Assembly: GCF_000349945.1 (NCBI RefSeq)
Contig: NC_020516.1
Location: 4,464,001 to 4,528,000, forward strand
Direction of reading: 5' to 3'
Origin: Azoarcus sp. KH32C
GTDB lineage: Bacteria > Pseudomonadota > Gammaproteobacteria > Burkholderiales > Rhodocyclaceae
DNA: 64,000 nt
Under the pieces are notes generated by a model that made no database searches, was not told where the DNA came from, and worked only from the letters and a program-made list of their open reading frames with translations. Made by a program: the position numbers and the translations under genes. This document shows, piece after piece, positions 51,558-60,370 of this stretch (the first letter of the stretch is position 1; every line of letters begins with the position of its first letter).

Positions 51558-52979
51558 ATGAGCGCCCTGCTCAACCAGAAGATCCAGGCTGTTTTCGACG
51601 AACCCGGTTGCGACAAGAACCAGGGCAAGTCGGAGAAGGAACGCAAGAAGGGCTGTACCAAGCAGCTCGCGCCCGGCGCCGCGGCCGGCGGCTGTGCCTT
51701 CGACGGCGCGAAGATCGCGCTGCAGCCGATCGTCGACGTCGCCCACCTAGTGCACGGCCCGATCGCCTGCGAAGGCAACTCCTGGGACAACCGCCACGCG
51801 CTGTCCTCGGGCCCGCTCACCTACCGCACCGGCTTCACGACCGACGTGAACGAGATGGACGTCATCTACGGCGGCGAGAAGCGGCTCTACAAGGCGATCA
51901 AGGAGATCATCGACAAGGTCGATCCGCCCGCGGTCTTCGTCTACCAGACCTGCGTCACCGCGCTGATCGGCGACGACATCGAGGCCGTGTGCAAGGCCGC
52001 GACCGCGAAGTTCGGCAAGCCAGTGATCCCGGTCAATTCGCCCGGCTTCGCCGGCGTCAAGAACCTCGGCAACAAGCTCGGCGCCGAAGCGCTGCTGGAC
52101 TACGTGATCGGCACCGAGGAACCGGAATTCACCACGCCTTACGACATCAACATCATCGGCGAGTACAACCTCTCGGGCGAGCTGTGGCAGGTAAAGCCGC
52201 TGCTCGATGCGATGGGCGTGCGCGTGCTGTCCTGCATCAGCGGCGACGCGCGCTACAAGGAAGTCGCGTACTCCCACCGCGCCCGCGCGGCGATGATGGT
52301 GTGCTCGAAGGCGATGATCAACGTCGCGCGCAAGATGGAGGAGCGCTACGACATCCCCTTCTTCGAAGGCTCCTTCTACGGCATCGGCGACATATCCGAT
52401 TCGCTGCGCGAGATCGCGCGCCTGTTGATCCAGAAGGGCGCGCCGGACGAGCTGATGGCGCGCACCGAGGCGCTGATCGCCGCCGAGGAAGCACGCGCCT
52501 GGGCGCGGCTCGAACCCTACAAGCAGCGCCTCGCGGGCAAGCGCGTATTGCTGATCACCGGCGGCGTGAAGTCCTGGTCGGTTGTCGCCGCGCTGCAGGA
52601 AGTCCGCATCGAGATCGTCGGCACCAGCGTCAAGAAATCGACGAAGGAAGACAAGGAAAAGATCAAGGAGATCATGGGTCTCAGTGATCACGACCGAGCG
52701 CACATGATCGACGACATGAGCCCGCGCGAGATGTACGCGATGCTCAAGGAAGCGCGCGCCGACATCATGCTCTCGGGCGGCCGTTCGCAGTTCGTCGCGC
52801 TGAAGGCCAAGATGCCCTGGCTCGACATCAACCAGGAACGCCACCACGCCTACGCGGGCTACGAAGGCATGGTCAAGCTCGTCGAGGAGATCGACAAGAC
52901 GCTTTACAACCCGGTGTGGGAGCAGGTCCGCAAGGAAGCCCCCTGGGATGCCCCCGTAGCGGAGGTGGCCCATGGCTAA
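51558..52979 (+). CDS. nifE: FeMo-cofactor scaffold protein NifE
   Basis: The NifD-like subunit of the NifEN scaffold on which NifB-co becomes FeMo-co. The 473-residue protein has the typical N-terminus with several Cys (CTKQLAPGAAAGGCAFDG), HGPIACEGNSWDNRH, VYQTCVTALIGDD and a Cys in RVLSCISGDARY. The start is the ATG after ACGGAGG, about 105 bp past nifK. Its last 8 bp overlap nifN, the partner subunit. Confidence 0.97.
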   Translation: MSALLNQKIQAVFDEPGCDKNQGKSEKERKKGCTKQLAPGAAAGGCAFDGAKIALQPIVDVAHLVHGPIACEGNSWDNRHALSSGPLTYRTGFTTDVNEMDVIYGGEKRLYKAIKEIIDKVDPPAVFVYQTCVTALIGDDIEAVCKAATAKFGKPVIPVNSPGFAGVKNLGNKLGAEALLDYVIGTEEPEFTTPYDINIIGEYNLSGELWQVKPLLDAMGVRVLSCISGDARYKEVAYSHRARAAMMVCSKAMINVARKMEERYDIPFFEGSFYGIGDISDSLREIARLLIQKGAPDELMARTEALIAAEEARAWARLEPYKQRLAGKRVLLITGGVKSWSVVAALQEVRIEIVGTSVKKSTKEDKEKIKEIMGLSDHDRAHMIDDMSPREMYAMLKEARADIMLSGGRSQFVALKAKMPWLDINQERHHAYAGYEGMVKLVEEIDKTLYNPVWEQVRKEAPWDAPVAEVAHG

Positions 52980-54366
52980 GGTCACGATCCCCAAGAAGGC
53001 CTGCGCCGTCAATCCGCTCAAGATGAGCCAGCCGCTCGGCGCGAGCTACGCCTTCCTCGGCATGAACCGCTGCATGCCGGTCATGCACGGCTCGCAGGGC
53101 TGTACCTCCTTCGGGCTGGTGGTGCTCGTGCGCCACTTCCGCGAAGCGATCCCGCTGCAGACCACCGCGATGAACGAAGCGACGACGATCATGGGCGGGA
53201 TGGAGAACATCGAGAAAGCCATCCTCAACATCCGCTCGCGCGCCAAACCCGACCTCATCGCGATCTGCTCGACCGGCCTCACCGAGACCAAGGGCGACGA
53301 CGTCGACGGCTTCCTCAAACTCATCCGCCAGCGCCACCCGGAGATCGCCGACACCGCGATCGTCTACGTCTCGACGCCGGACTATCTGGGCGCCTTCCAG
53401 GACGGCTGGGCGAAAGCGACAACGGCAATCATCGAGACGCTCGTCGAGCCGATCCAGATCCGCCCCGTACGCTCGCGCCAAGTCGCCGTCCTCCCCGGCT
53501 GCCACCTCACCCCGCGCGACATCGAGGAAGTGCGCGAGATCGTCGAATCCTTCGACCTCGCGCCGATCTTCCTGCCCGACGTCTCCGGCTCTCTCGACGG
53601 CCACATCGCCGACGCCTTCAGCCCGACGACGATCGGCGGCACGACGCAGGCCGACACGCGGCGGCTGGGCGCCTCGCTCGCGACGATCGCGATCGGCGAA
53701 CAGATGCGCCCAGCCGCCGCCGCGCTCGAAGCCCGCGCCGGCGTCCCCTACCGCGTCTTCGACCGCCTCACCGGCCTCGACGCGATGGACCAGTTCATCG
53801 CCCACCTCGCCGAGATCTCCGGCACGCCGGTGCCCGAAAAATGGCGCCGCCAGCGCAGCCAGCTGCAGGACGCGATGCTCGACGGCCACTTCTTCTTCGG
53901 CGGCAAGAAGATCGCGATCGGCGCCGAGCCCGACCTACTGTGGACGCTCGGCAGCCTCGTCACCGAGATGGGCGCGACGCTGCACGCCGCGGTCACGACC
54001 ACCGCCTCGCCGCTCCTCGAACGCCTGCCCGCCAACGAAGTGCTCATCGGCGACCTCGAAGACCTGGAGACCGGCGCCCGCGGCTGCGACCTGCTGATCA
54101 CGCACTCCCACGGCCGCCAGGCCGCCGCGCGCCTCGCCATCCCCTTCCACCGCGCCGGCCTGCCGCTCTTCGACCGCCTCGGCGCGGGCGACGTGCTCTC
54201 GGTCGGCTACCGCGGCACGAAGGCGCTGATCTTCACGCTCGGGAACATGTTCCTCGCCGAGCACGAACACCACGAGGTCGCCCCCACGCAATGGGCGCTA
54301 CCCGAAGAGACGCTGCGCGCCGTCGAACAAGCCCGGCCCGCGCCGCCCACCACCCTCGCCGCCTGA
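52972..54366 (+). CDS. nifN: FeMo-cofactor scaffold protein NifN
   Basis: The NifK-like subunit of the NifEN complex, 464 residues. Visible are NPLKMSQPLGASYAFLG, MHGSQGCTSFGLVVLVRHF and ICSTGLTETKGDDV. A GGAGGT site lies within the end of nifE, and the 8-bp overlap implies coupled translation at a 1:1 ratio. The C-terminus ends in a Pro/Ala-rich tail (ARPAPPTTLAA). Confidence 0.97.
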   Translation: MAKVTIPKKACAVNPLKMSQPLGASYAFLGMNRCMPVMHGSQGCTSFGLVVLVRHFREAIPLQTTAMNEATTIMGGMENIEKAILNIRSRAKPDLIAICSTGLTETKGDDVDGFLKLIRQRHPEIADTAIVYVSTPDYLGAFQDGWAKATTAIIETLVEPIQIRPVRSRQVAVLPGCHLTPRDIEEVREIVESFDLAPIFLPDVSGSLDGHIADAFSPTTIGGTTQADTRRLGASLATIAIGEQMRPAAAALEARAGVPYRVFDRLTGLDAMDQFIAHLAEISGTPVPEKWRRQRSQLQDAMLDGHFFFGGKKIAIGAEPDLLWTLGSLVTEMGATLHAAVTTTASPLLERLPANEVLIGDLEDLETGARGCDLLITHSHGRQAAARLAIPFHRAGLPLFDRLGAGDVLSVGYRGTKALIFTLGNMFLAEHEHHEVAPTQWALPEETLRAVEQARPAPPTTLAA

Positions 54367-54390
54367 ACCCGCACGAGAAAGGAGCTGACC

Positions 54391-54801
54391 ATGAAAGTCG
54401 CCTTCACGACCCAGGACCTGCAAAGGGTCGACGCCCACTTCGGCTGGGCCAAGAACATCGCCATCTATGACGTCCGCCCCGACGGCTACGACTTCGTCGA
54501 GACCTTCGTCTTCGACGGCGACCTGCAGGAAGACGGCAACGAGGACAAGCTCGCGCCCAAGCTCGAAGCGATCCACGACTGCGCGATCCTCTACGTCGCC
54601 GCGATCGGCGGCTCGGGCGCCGCGCGCGTCGTCGCGAACAAGATCCACCCGGTCAAGGTGCCGCAGCCCGAGCCCATCCTCGACATCCTCGACAAGCTGC
54701 AGGCCACGCTCGCCGGCACCCCGCCGCCGTGGCTGCGCAAGGCGCTGATGAAGGGACAGGAACGCGATTTCGATTTCGAAGACGAGGTGGAACATGGCTG
54801 A
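54391..54801 (+). CDS. nifX: NifX, cofactor carrier protein
   Basis: A 136-residue NifX/NafY-like protein that binds NifB-co or VK-cluster and passes it to NifEN. Family features are KVAFTTQDLQRVDAHFGWAK and ILYVAAIGGSGAARVVANKI. It follows nifN by 24 bp and overlaps the next gene by 8 bp, as is common in nifENX operons. Confidence 0.95.
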   Translation: MKVAFTTQDLQRVDAHFGWAKNIAIYDVRPDGYDFVETFVFDGDLQEDGNEDKLAPKLEAIHDCAILYVAAIGGSGAARVVANKIHPVKVPQPEPILDILDKLQATLAGTPPPWLRKALMKGQERDFDFEDEVEHG

Positions 54802-55270
54802 GACAGCAGAAGCAACGGCGGTCGCCGCCGACCCGATGACGAACGAGTTCATCGTCGAGCTCGTCAAGCAGTGGCGCGCCCAGGACACCCACGGCACCTG
54901 GGACGGCAAGCGCAACGAGTCGCTGCTCGCGCCCTACATCGTCACCAAGGAGCAGCGTCGCGAGATCCCGATCATCGGCGACCCCGACCCCGAGACGCTG
55001 TGGCGGCTCGAGCTCTTCTACAACGCCGTCGGCCTCGCGATCGAGCGGCGCACCGGAATCATGGTCAAGCCGATGATGAAGATGAGCCACGAAGGCTTCG
55101 GCCAGCTCTACCTCGCCGCCGGCCGCCTCATCGTCATCAATCGCTACCTGCGCGACATCCACCGCTTCGGCTTCGAGTCGATGGAAAAGCTCGCCGCCGA
55201 AGGCACGAAATGGGTCGAGGCCGGCTGCGAGATGATCGCCAAATTCCCCGAAGTCGCGAACTACGGCTGA
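54794..55270 (+). CDS. NifX-associated nitrogen fixation protein (DUF269)
   Basis: A 158-residue protein of the DUF269 family, nearly always coded right after nifX. Features are FIVELVKQWRAQDTHGTWDG, REIPIIGDPDPETLWRLE and the C-terminal KWVEAGCEMIAKFPEVANYG. It overlaps nifX by 8 bp. Its role in cofactor synthesis is not established. Confidence 0.93.
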   Translation: MAETAEATAVAADPMTNEFIVELVKQWRAQDTHGTWDGKRNESLLAPYIVTKEQRREIPIIGDPDPETLWRLELFYNAVGLAIERRTGIMVKPMMKMSHEGFGQLYLAAGRLIVINRYLRDIHRFGFESMEKLAAEGTKWVEAGCEMIAKFPEVANYG

Positions 55271-55284
55271 CCCAGGAGGATGAC

Positions 55285-55482
55285 ATGGACACGCTCGACG
55301 ACCTGAAGGCCCAGGTCAAGAAACTCTCGGCCCGCGCGATGAACCTCAAGATGGAGCTGCACGACCTCTCCGAGGAGCTGCCGATCGGCTGGGAGAAGAT
55401 CCCCGAAGTCGCCGCCAAGGCCTACCAAGCCTTCGACGAACTCGCCGCGATGCGCGCCCGCATCGCCGAACTGGGAGGCTGA
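55285..55482 (+). CDS. Small coiled-coil nif protein (DUF683 / CCE_0567 type)
   Basis: A 65-residue mostly helical protein (TLDDLKAQVKKLSARAMNLK; AAKAYQAFDELAAMRARIAE) with an AGGAGG site at proper spacing. This short helical-hairpin family sits between the DUF269 and fdxB genes in many nif operons. Relatives form small four-helix assemblies; the function is unknown. Confidence 0.88.
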   Translation: MDTLDDLKAQVKKLSARAMNLKMELHDLSEELPIGWEKIPEVAAKAYQAFDELAAMRARIAELGG

Positions 55483-55486
55483 GGTC

Positions 55487-55792
55487 ATGGCCGATTTCAC
55501 CATCACCCTGCCCAGCGGCCGCGCCTGGACGCCGAAGTTCGCGGAATCCATCAACGAGGAAAAGTGCATCGGCTGCGGACGCTGCTTCAAGGTCTGCGGC
55601 CGCGACGTGCTGCAGCTCGTCGGCCTCAACGACGAAGGCGAGCGCATCGCGGTCGGCGACGATGAGGACGACGACGAATACGAAAAGAAGGTCATGACGA
55701 TCGCCAACCCCGAGAACTGCGTCGGCTGCGAGGCCTGCATGAAGATCTGCCCGAAGAAGTGCTACACCCACAGCGCCGCGCAGGCGGCCTAA
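55487..55792 (+). CDS. fdxB: Ferredoxin III, nif-specific (FdxB)
   Basis: A 101-residue 2[4Fe-4S] ferredoxin with CIGCGRCFKVCGRD and CVGCEACMKICPKKC, separated by an acidic insertion (GDDEDDDEYEKK). It follows the DUF683 gene by 4 bp. Nif-specific ferredoxin III is thought to carry electrons for nitrogenase or cofactor assembly. Confidence 0.94.
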   Translation: MADFTITLPSGRAWTPKFAESINEEKCIGCGRCFKVCGRDVLQLVGLNDEGERIAVGDDEDDDEYEKKVMTIANPENCVGCEACMKICPKKCYTHSAAQAA

Positions 55793-55796
55793 GCAC

Positions 55797-56432
55797 GTGG
55801 GCATCATGACGGCCGCAGCCCGCCCCCCCAACGGCGCCCTCGCTGCGGTCGCCCGGCTACGCCGGGCCACGGCCGGCTCCTCCCCGACCTACCCCGACCT
55901 CATCGCCGCGGCCCGCAACCCCAACGACGTCATCACCCTCACCCTCGCCGGCGTCATCACAAACGCGCCCCAGCGCCCAGCCCCCTACCACGTCCCCATC
56001 GCCGGCCTCGCCCCCCAATCCCTCTCGGCCCTCCTCGCCGACCTCTTCCCCCGCCTCACCCACGCCCACCACGCCGCCCTGCTCTCAACTCCCGCCGAAG
56101 ACGCCGGCATCGACGAATTCCACGACCTCGTCACCCTGCTCCTCGAACACCGCACCCACCCCGACGCCACCTCCCACTCCCTCGCCCACGCCCTCGCCAC
56201 CGCCTGCATGGGCGCCAACCACCTGTGGCAAGACCTCGGTCTACCCCACCGACGCGCGCTGTCGGAACTGATGGGCACACACTTCACAACCCTGGCCCGC
56301 CGCAACACGGGCGACATGAAGTGGAAGAAGTTTCTGTACAAGCAGCTCTGCGAACAGGAGGAGATCTTCGTGTGCAAGTCGCCGAGCTGTGCGGAGTGTT
56401 CGGATTACCAAGCGTGTTTCGGGCCGGAGTGA
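55797..56432 (+). CDS. nifQ: NifQ, molybdenum donor for FeMo-co
   Basis: NifQ carries a Mo-Fe-S cluster and gives molybdenum to the NifEN/NifH complex. The C-terminal motif C-X4-C-X2-C-X5-C is present (CKSPSCAECSDYQACF), preceded by KWKKFLYKQLCEQEE. The protein is up to 211 residues; the GTG used here and an ATG three codons later are both possible and neither has a strong ribosome site. The first 450 bp of the gene have very strong C bias at third positions. Confidence 0.92.
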   Translation: MGIMTAAARPPNGALAAVARLRRATAGSSPTYPDLIAAARNPNDVITLTLAGVITNAPQRPAPYHVPIAGLAPQSLSALLADLFPRLTHAHHAALLSTPAEDAGIDEFHDLVTLLLEHRTHPDATSHSLAHALATACMGANHLWQDLGLPHRRALSELMGTHFTTLARRNTGDMKWKKFLYKQLCEQEEIFVCKSPSCAECSDYQACFGPE

Positions 56433-56531
56433 CACAAGCCCAACAGTCCGCCGGTTGAGCATGCAAGGCGATTCGGCGGGGGCTACGCCCACGTCTTTGG
56501 GGGAGTGCGGGACACCGGACTGGGATGGTCC

Positions 56532-57026
56532 TCAGCTCGGGCTGCTGCCGCAGAATATCTCGTAGTTTCCGTCCGCCGGAGCCACCCTGACACTGATGGC
56601 GAATGACGTCGCCCTTAGCCTTTCAAAGGGCAGTGCGACGCTGTGGGAGATACGAACCGGCCCCCTGAATGCCCCCACGGCGGTCGGGCGAACGATCGAC
56701 TCGGCCAGCGTGTGGTCCGTCAAAGTGTAGGTCGGGCCCGGCGCTCGATTCGCACACGATCCTTCGAACAGATACGAATAGAGGTGTATCGGTCGTGACG
56801 CGTAGCTCGGCACGCCGCTGGCGGTGATCGTAATCCCTGTCTTGTCACCGACGGGATAGACGACGGCGTTGCCGGTTCTCCCGGCGTTGTAACGCGTGGA
56901 GTCGAGGCGGACGGTGATGAAATCCTTGGCCCCTTCATTCCCAAGCGCTTCCGTGACGGCGAGCGGGCCGAGAAAAATCATTCCCACCCCCGCTGCCAAT
57001 ACCGTTGCAAGGCGTGCGTTGGACAT
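56532..57026 (-). CDS. Secreted hypothetical protein
   Basis: A 164-residue protein with a signal peptide (LATVLAAGVGMIFLGPLAV) and two cysteines in the mature part (FEGSCANRA; EIFCGSSPS) that could form a disulfide. No family was recognised. It is convergent with nifQ, about 100 bp away, and marks the right edge of the nif island. A good ribosome site (GGAGG) precedes the ATG. Base composition is a little less GC-rich than its neighbours. Confidence 0.6.
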   Translation of the reverse strand: MSNARLATVLAAGVGMIFLGPLAVTEALGNEGAKDFITVRLDSTRYNAGRTGNAVVYPVGDKTGITITASGVPSYASRPIHLYSYLFEGSCANRAPGPTYTLTDHTLAESIVRPTAVGAFRGPVRISHSVALPFERLRATSFAISVRVAPADGNYEIFCGSSPS

Positions 57027-57133
57027 GATGACCTCCTTCGACGCTCAGGCACGATGCCTCATCGGGGTCGACCTCACCGAAGATCAGAGGTTGCACATGA
57101 GGGATTTGCCCGGCGGCGCGGCGGGACGCGCGG

Positions 57134-57646
57134 TCAGGTGGCTGCGCTGTCCTTGTATTCCCCGACCGCCGCCTGGATAACCTCGCGCGCGAGGTCCGTC
57201 TCCTGCTCGCTGCGCGTCTCGGCGATCAGCACCGACTGCCCGCTTGAAACCGCGTCGTGCACGAGATCCGAGAACTTGCCACCGACCTTTTCCGCCCCCG
57301 CCGCGGCGCCGACAATGCCGCCGAGCGCCGCGCCCCATCCAAGCATCGCGAGCGGCGCGAGCAGCGGGCTCGCGACGAAGAGGCTCACGTTCGCGGCGAC
57401 CAGCGCGAGTTGCCCCACGGCACCGAGTCCGGTGCCGACCACAGTGCCGATCGCGCCATCGACCAGCACGTCCTTCAGCACGCTGCGGCTCTCGGCCTCC
57501 GCCGGTTTTGTCGTTTCCAGCGACTCGCCGGCCAGCAGCTGCAGGCGTTCCCGCGGCAGCCCGCGCGCGACGAGTTCCCGGTATGCCTGGTCGGCCTCGT
57601 TGCGATGCACGAAGAATCCCGAAACGTGATGTACGTAGTCGTCCAT
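57134..57646 (-). CDS. Glycine-rich membrane-inserting protein of unknown function
   Basis: A 170-residue protein. The N-terminus resembles general-stress-type domains (DDYVHHVSGFFVHRNEADQA; GLPRERLQLLAGE). The centre is a long Gly/Ala-rich hydrophobic stretch (residues 65-125) that could insert into membrane as a glycine-zipper hairpin. The C-terminus (SVLIAETRSEQETDLAREVI) is soluble. The start after the upstream in-frame ATG is preferred on protein pattern. Function unknown. Confidence 0.65.
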   Translation of the reverse strand: MDDYVHHVSGFFVHRNEADQAYRELVARGLPRERLQLLAGESLETTKPAEAESRSVLKDVLVDGAIGTVVGTGLGAVGQLALVAANVSLFVASPLLAPLAMLGWGAALGGIVGAAAGAEKVGGKFSDLVHDAVSSGQSVLIAETRSEQETDLAREVIQAAVGEYKDSAAT

Positions 57647-57722
57647 GCCTTGTCTCCCGGCCCGCGGGCCAATGCTGAGACAAGACTCCAGCAAACGACG
57701 CTCCCGCGCCGGCCGATGGAAG

Positions 57723-59531
57723 CTATTTCGGCGGCAAGGCCGGAATCACTCCTGGGAACACGTAGGCCTGCAACATCACGATCACCCCGATCACCGCAGC
57801 CCCGGCAAGCGAGTGCCAGAACACCGTGCGGAAGATCGGGCCGAGGGCGTGGCTGCGCTCTTTCGGGTCCTCATAACAGGCGGCGCAGGCGACCATGATC
57901 GATTGCGCATCGATCATCTTGCCCATCACGCCGCCGGTCGAGTTGCTCGCAACGATCAGGACCTCGTTCAGACCGAGCTGCTGCGCAGTGATGCGCTGCA
58001 GGCTGCCGAACAGCGCGTTCGATGCGGTATCCGAGCCGGTGAGGAAGACACCGAGCCAGCCGAGATAGGCCGCGAAGAAGGGATAGAGCGGCCCCGCGCC
58101 GGTGAAGGCGAGGCCGAGGACCGCATCGGTGCCGGAATAGCGAGTCAGGAAGCCGAGGCCGAGCACCAGGGCGATGACGACCACGGGCGTCTTCATGCGA
58201 CGACCGGTCAGCACAACCGCCTCGCCCCACTGCGACGCACTCAGCCGCAGGACCAGGCCGGAGAGCAGCGCGGCGGTGAAGACACCGGTACCGGCGGCAG
58301 ACAACCAATTGATCGTGAAGCGCGCCGCCTCGGGCTTCGCCCCTTCCAGCACCACGGGCGGCATGCGCTGCACGAGGTTATGGAGCGCGGGCATGTCCCA
58401 CACCGGCAGCGACAGCGTGCCGGTGAAGGGCGAACCGAGCAGCGTCGTCTTGAACGCGACACCGGCGAACAGCGTGTTCAGGTATTTTTTCCATTCCGGC
58501 ATGCCCCAGATGGCACAGCACAGAATGAGGATGGCCCACGGCAACCACGCATAGACCGTTTCCCCGACCGTGTAGGGATACTTCCAGCTGCTGACGTCCG
58601 TCGTCACCGCCGCCGCCTTGCCCTCGCGCGCGAGCGCCTCGCGCTCCGAGCGCAACAGGAAGCGCGTCTTCGGGTGCCACACGAAGCGCAGGAAGAGCGC
58701 AGTGACGATGACGGAGAAGACGCCCGACACCACGTCCGTCATCAGGTGGAATTCGTTCGTGCTCGACGCGAAGTACTGCATCACGGCAAACGACACGCCC
58801 GCACACAGCGTCGCCGGCCACACCTCGAAGACCTCCTTCCAACTGCCGCCCTCCATCTTCACGAATACGGCGACCAGCCAGAAGGGCACGAGCACGGACA
58901 CCCACGGCAACTGGCGGCCCGCCATCGTCGACAAGGTCAGCTGATCCAGGCCGCTGACCGCTGCGAGCGTCACGATCGGCGTACCGATCGCCCCCCATGC
59001 CACCGGTGCGGTGTTCGCCAGCAGGTTGAGCACCGCGGATTGGAAAGGCTTGAACCCCAGCCCCACCATCACGGCGCCGGCGATCGCCACCGGTGTGCCG
59101 AAGCCGGACGTCCCCTCGATGATGGCGCCGAAGGAAAACGCGATCAGCACGCATTGCAGCCGCCGGTCGAAGGAGATGTGGATGATGGATTCCTTGACGA
59201 CCTCGAACTTGCCGGTGGTCACCGTCATTGTGTACAGGAACATCGCCCCCAGCACGATCCAGATGATGCCCAGGAATCCGGACAGCGAGCCCAGCGCGAA
59301 GGCCGACACCGCCGCCGCCACCGGCATGCGGAACGCCAGGCAGGACACGAGGAAGGCGGCGACCACGCCGAACATCGCCGCGTAGGGCGCGCTGATGCCC
59401 AGATGTCGGACGCCCTGGGCGTCGCGGTGCGGATGCAGGGCAATGAAGTACAGCAGGACGCCGATCGGAATCGCCGCGGCGAGCGTCGAGAGGAACACGT
59501 TTCCCAGCGGATCGTAGGTCTGGTAATACAT
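57723..59531 (-). CDS. lctP: L-lactate permease family transporter
   Basis: A 602-residue inner-membrane transporter of the LctP/GlcA family (lactate or glycolate:H+ symport) with about 13-14 hydrophobic segments. Landmarks are TGSDTASNALFGSLQRITA, VASNSTGGVMGKMIDAQSI and GTSGFGTPVAIAGAVMVG. Length is slightly above E. coli LldP (551). No lactate dehydrogenase genes or LldR-type regulator lie beside it, so the substrate could also be glycolate. Confidence 0.9.
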   Translation of the reverse strand: MYYQTYDPLGNVFLSTLAAAIPIGVLLYFIALHPHRDAQGVRHLGISAPYAAMFGVVAAFLVSCLAFRMPVAAAVSAFALGSLSGFLGIIWIVLGAMFLYTMTVTTGKFEVVKESIIHISFDRRLQCVLIAFSFGAIIEGTSGFGTPVAIAGAVMVGLGFKPFQSAVLNLLANTAPVAWGAIGTPIVTLAAVSGLDQLTLSTMAGRQLPWVSVLVPFWLVAVFVKMEGGSWKEVFEVWPATLCAGVSFAVMQYFASSTNEFHLMTDVVSGVFSVIVTALFLRFVWHPKTRFLLRSEREALAREGKAAAVTTDVSSWKYPYTVGETVYAWLPWAILILCCAIWGMPEWKKYLNTLFAGVAFKTTLLGSPFTGTLSLPVWDMPALHNLVQRMPPVVLEGAKPEAARFTINWLSAAGTGVFTAALLSGLVLRLSASQWGEAVVLTGRRMKTPVVVIALVLGLGFLTRYSGTDAVLGLAFTGAGPLYPFFAAYLGWLGVFLTGSDTASNALFGSLQRITAQQLGLNEVLIVASNSTGGVMGKMIDAQSIMVACAACYEDPKERSHALGPIFRTVFWHSLAGAAVIGVIVMLQAYVFPGVIPALPPK

Positions 59532-59786
59532 GGCCCGAGCTCCTTTCGAGGACGATGCTCAAGTGGAAAGCGCGCGGACGAATTCTTTGTCCACTGTCTT
59601 CTTTATAGACGCATTACCGAAAGTGGGGAAAGAAGGCGAAGACTACGATTCCTGCTCGTACCTTTTGGCATTCACCGCTTTTATCGTCATCATTCCGCGA
59701 CGACGTTGCCGATCAAGAGGTGCCGGCGGAACGCATTGCGCCTTCCGCCGGCAATCCGCGGACGCCGCTCGCGTCCGCCTCACGGC
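59532..59786. other. Intergenic region upstream of lctP
   Basis: About 255 bp without a supported gene. The part at 59590-59700 is clearly A/T-richer than its surroundings and probably holds the lctP promoter. No specific operator was recognised. Confidence 0.4.
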
Positions 59787-60266
59787 TTACGGTTCGTAGG
59801 GGTCTGCGATGCGCCCGCCCACAATACTCCCGACCACGGCTCCGACGGCAGTGGCCGCGACTCGCCCGCCGCCCCGGCCGAACTGATTTCCGATCACACC
59901 GCCGGCAATGGCGCCGACGGCCTGTCCGACAGCGCGGTTTCCGTCGTAGCGCTGATATGAGGCCGGGCGCTCGTAATAGCCGGAATAAGGACGCGGCTGC
60001 TCGTAATAGCGCACCTCGGGTTGCTGGTAGTAACGCACCGGCGCCTGCTCGTAGTACACGGGCCGGTCGCGATACTCGATGCGCTCGCGATACACGACGC
60101 GGGGCGCTTCGCGATAAATCACCGCAGGCTCCTCATACACGACTGCGGGCCTGTCCCGACGGTAATGGCGCTCGTAGCGGACGTCATCATCGCAGTCGCG
60201 GTACGCGAATGCATTCGCACTGAACACAGCCGAAACGACCAGCGCCGGAATCCAGAACCTGTTCAT
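59787..60266 (-). CDS. Glycine-zipper 2TM-type periplasmic or outer-membrane protein, Tyr/Arg-rich
   Basis: A 159-residue protein with a signal peptide (ALVVSAVFSANAFA). A Tyr/Arg/Pro-rich low-complexity middle follows (VYYEQAPVRYYQQPEVRYYE), then a C-terminal glycine zipper (QAVGAIAGGVIGNQFGRGGG; AVGAVVGSIVGGRI) of the 2TM family related to RcnB/SlyB-type lipoproteins. It probably inserts in or lines the cell envelope. Specific function unknown. Confidence 0.8.
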   Translation of the reverse strand: MNRFWIPALVVSAVFSANAFAYRDCDDDVRYERHYRRDRPAVVYEEPAVIYREAPRVVYRERIEYRDRPVYYEQAPVRYYQQPEVRYYEQPRPYSGYYERPASYQRYDGNRAVGQAVGAIAGGVIGNQFGRGGGRVAATAVGAVVGSIVGGRIADPYEP

Positions 60267-60286
60267 TTTTCGCTCCTGACGGAAGA

Positions 60287-60311
60287 CTCATGGAGCGGTA
60301 TGCCCCATGAG
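60287..60311 (-). terminator. Hairpin downstream of the M48 peptidase gene
   Basis: A perfect 7-bp inverted repeat (CTCATGG / CCATGAG) with an 11-nt loop, between the end of the M48 gene and the start of the glycine-zipper gene, both on the minus strand. Confidence 0.4.
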
Positions 60312-60370
60312 CCAATAACGTTCGTGCGGAAAATCCGGCACACCGGGCTGTGTTCGAATTTGTAAGGCGC

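Noticed and set aside
59530..59799. Open frame in the lctP upstream region
   Set aside because: No ribosome site, no recognisable protein pattern, and it overlaps the start of lctP and the end of the glycine-zipper gene on the other strand.
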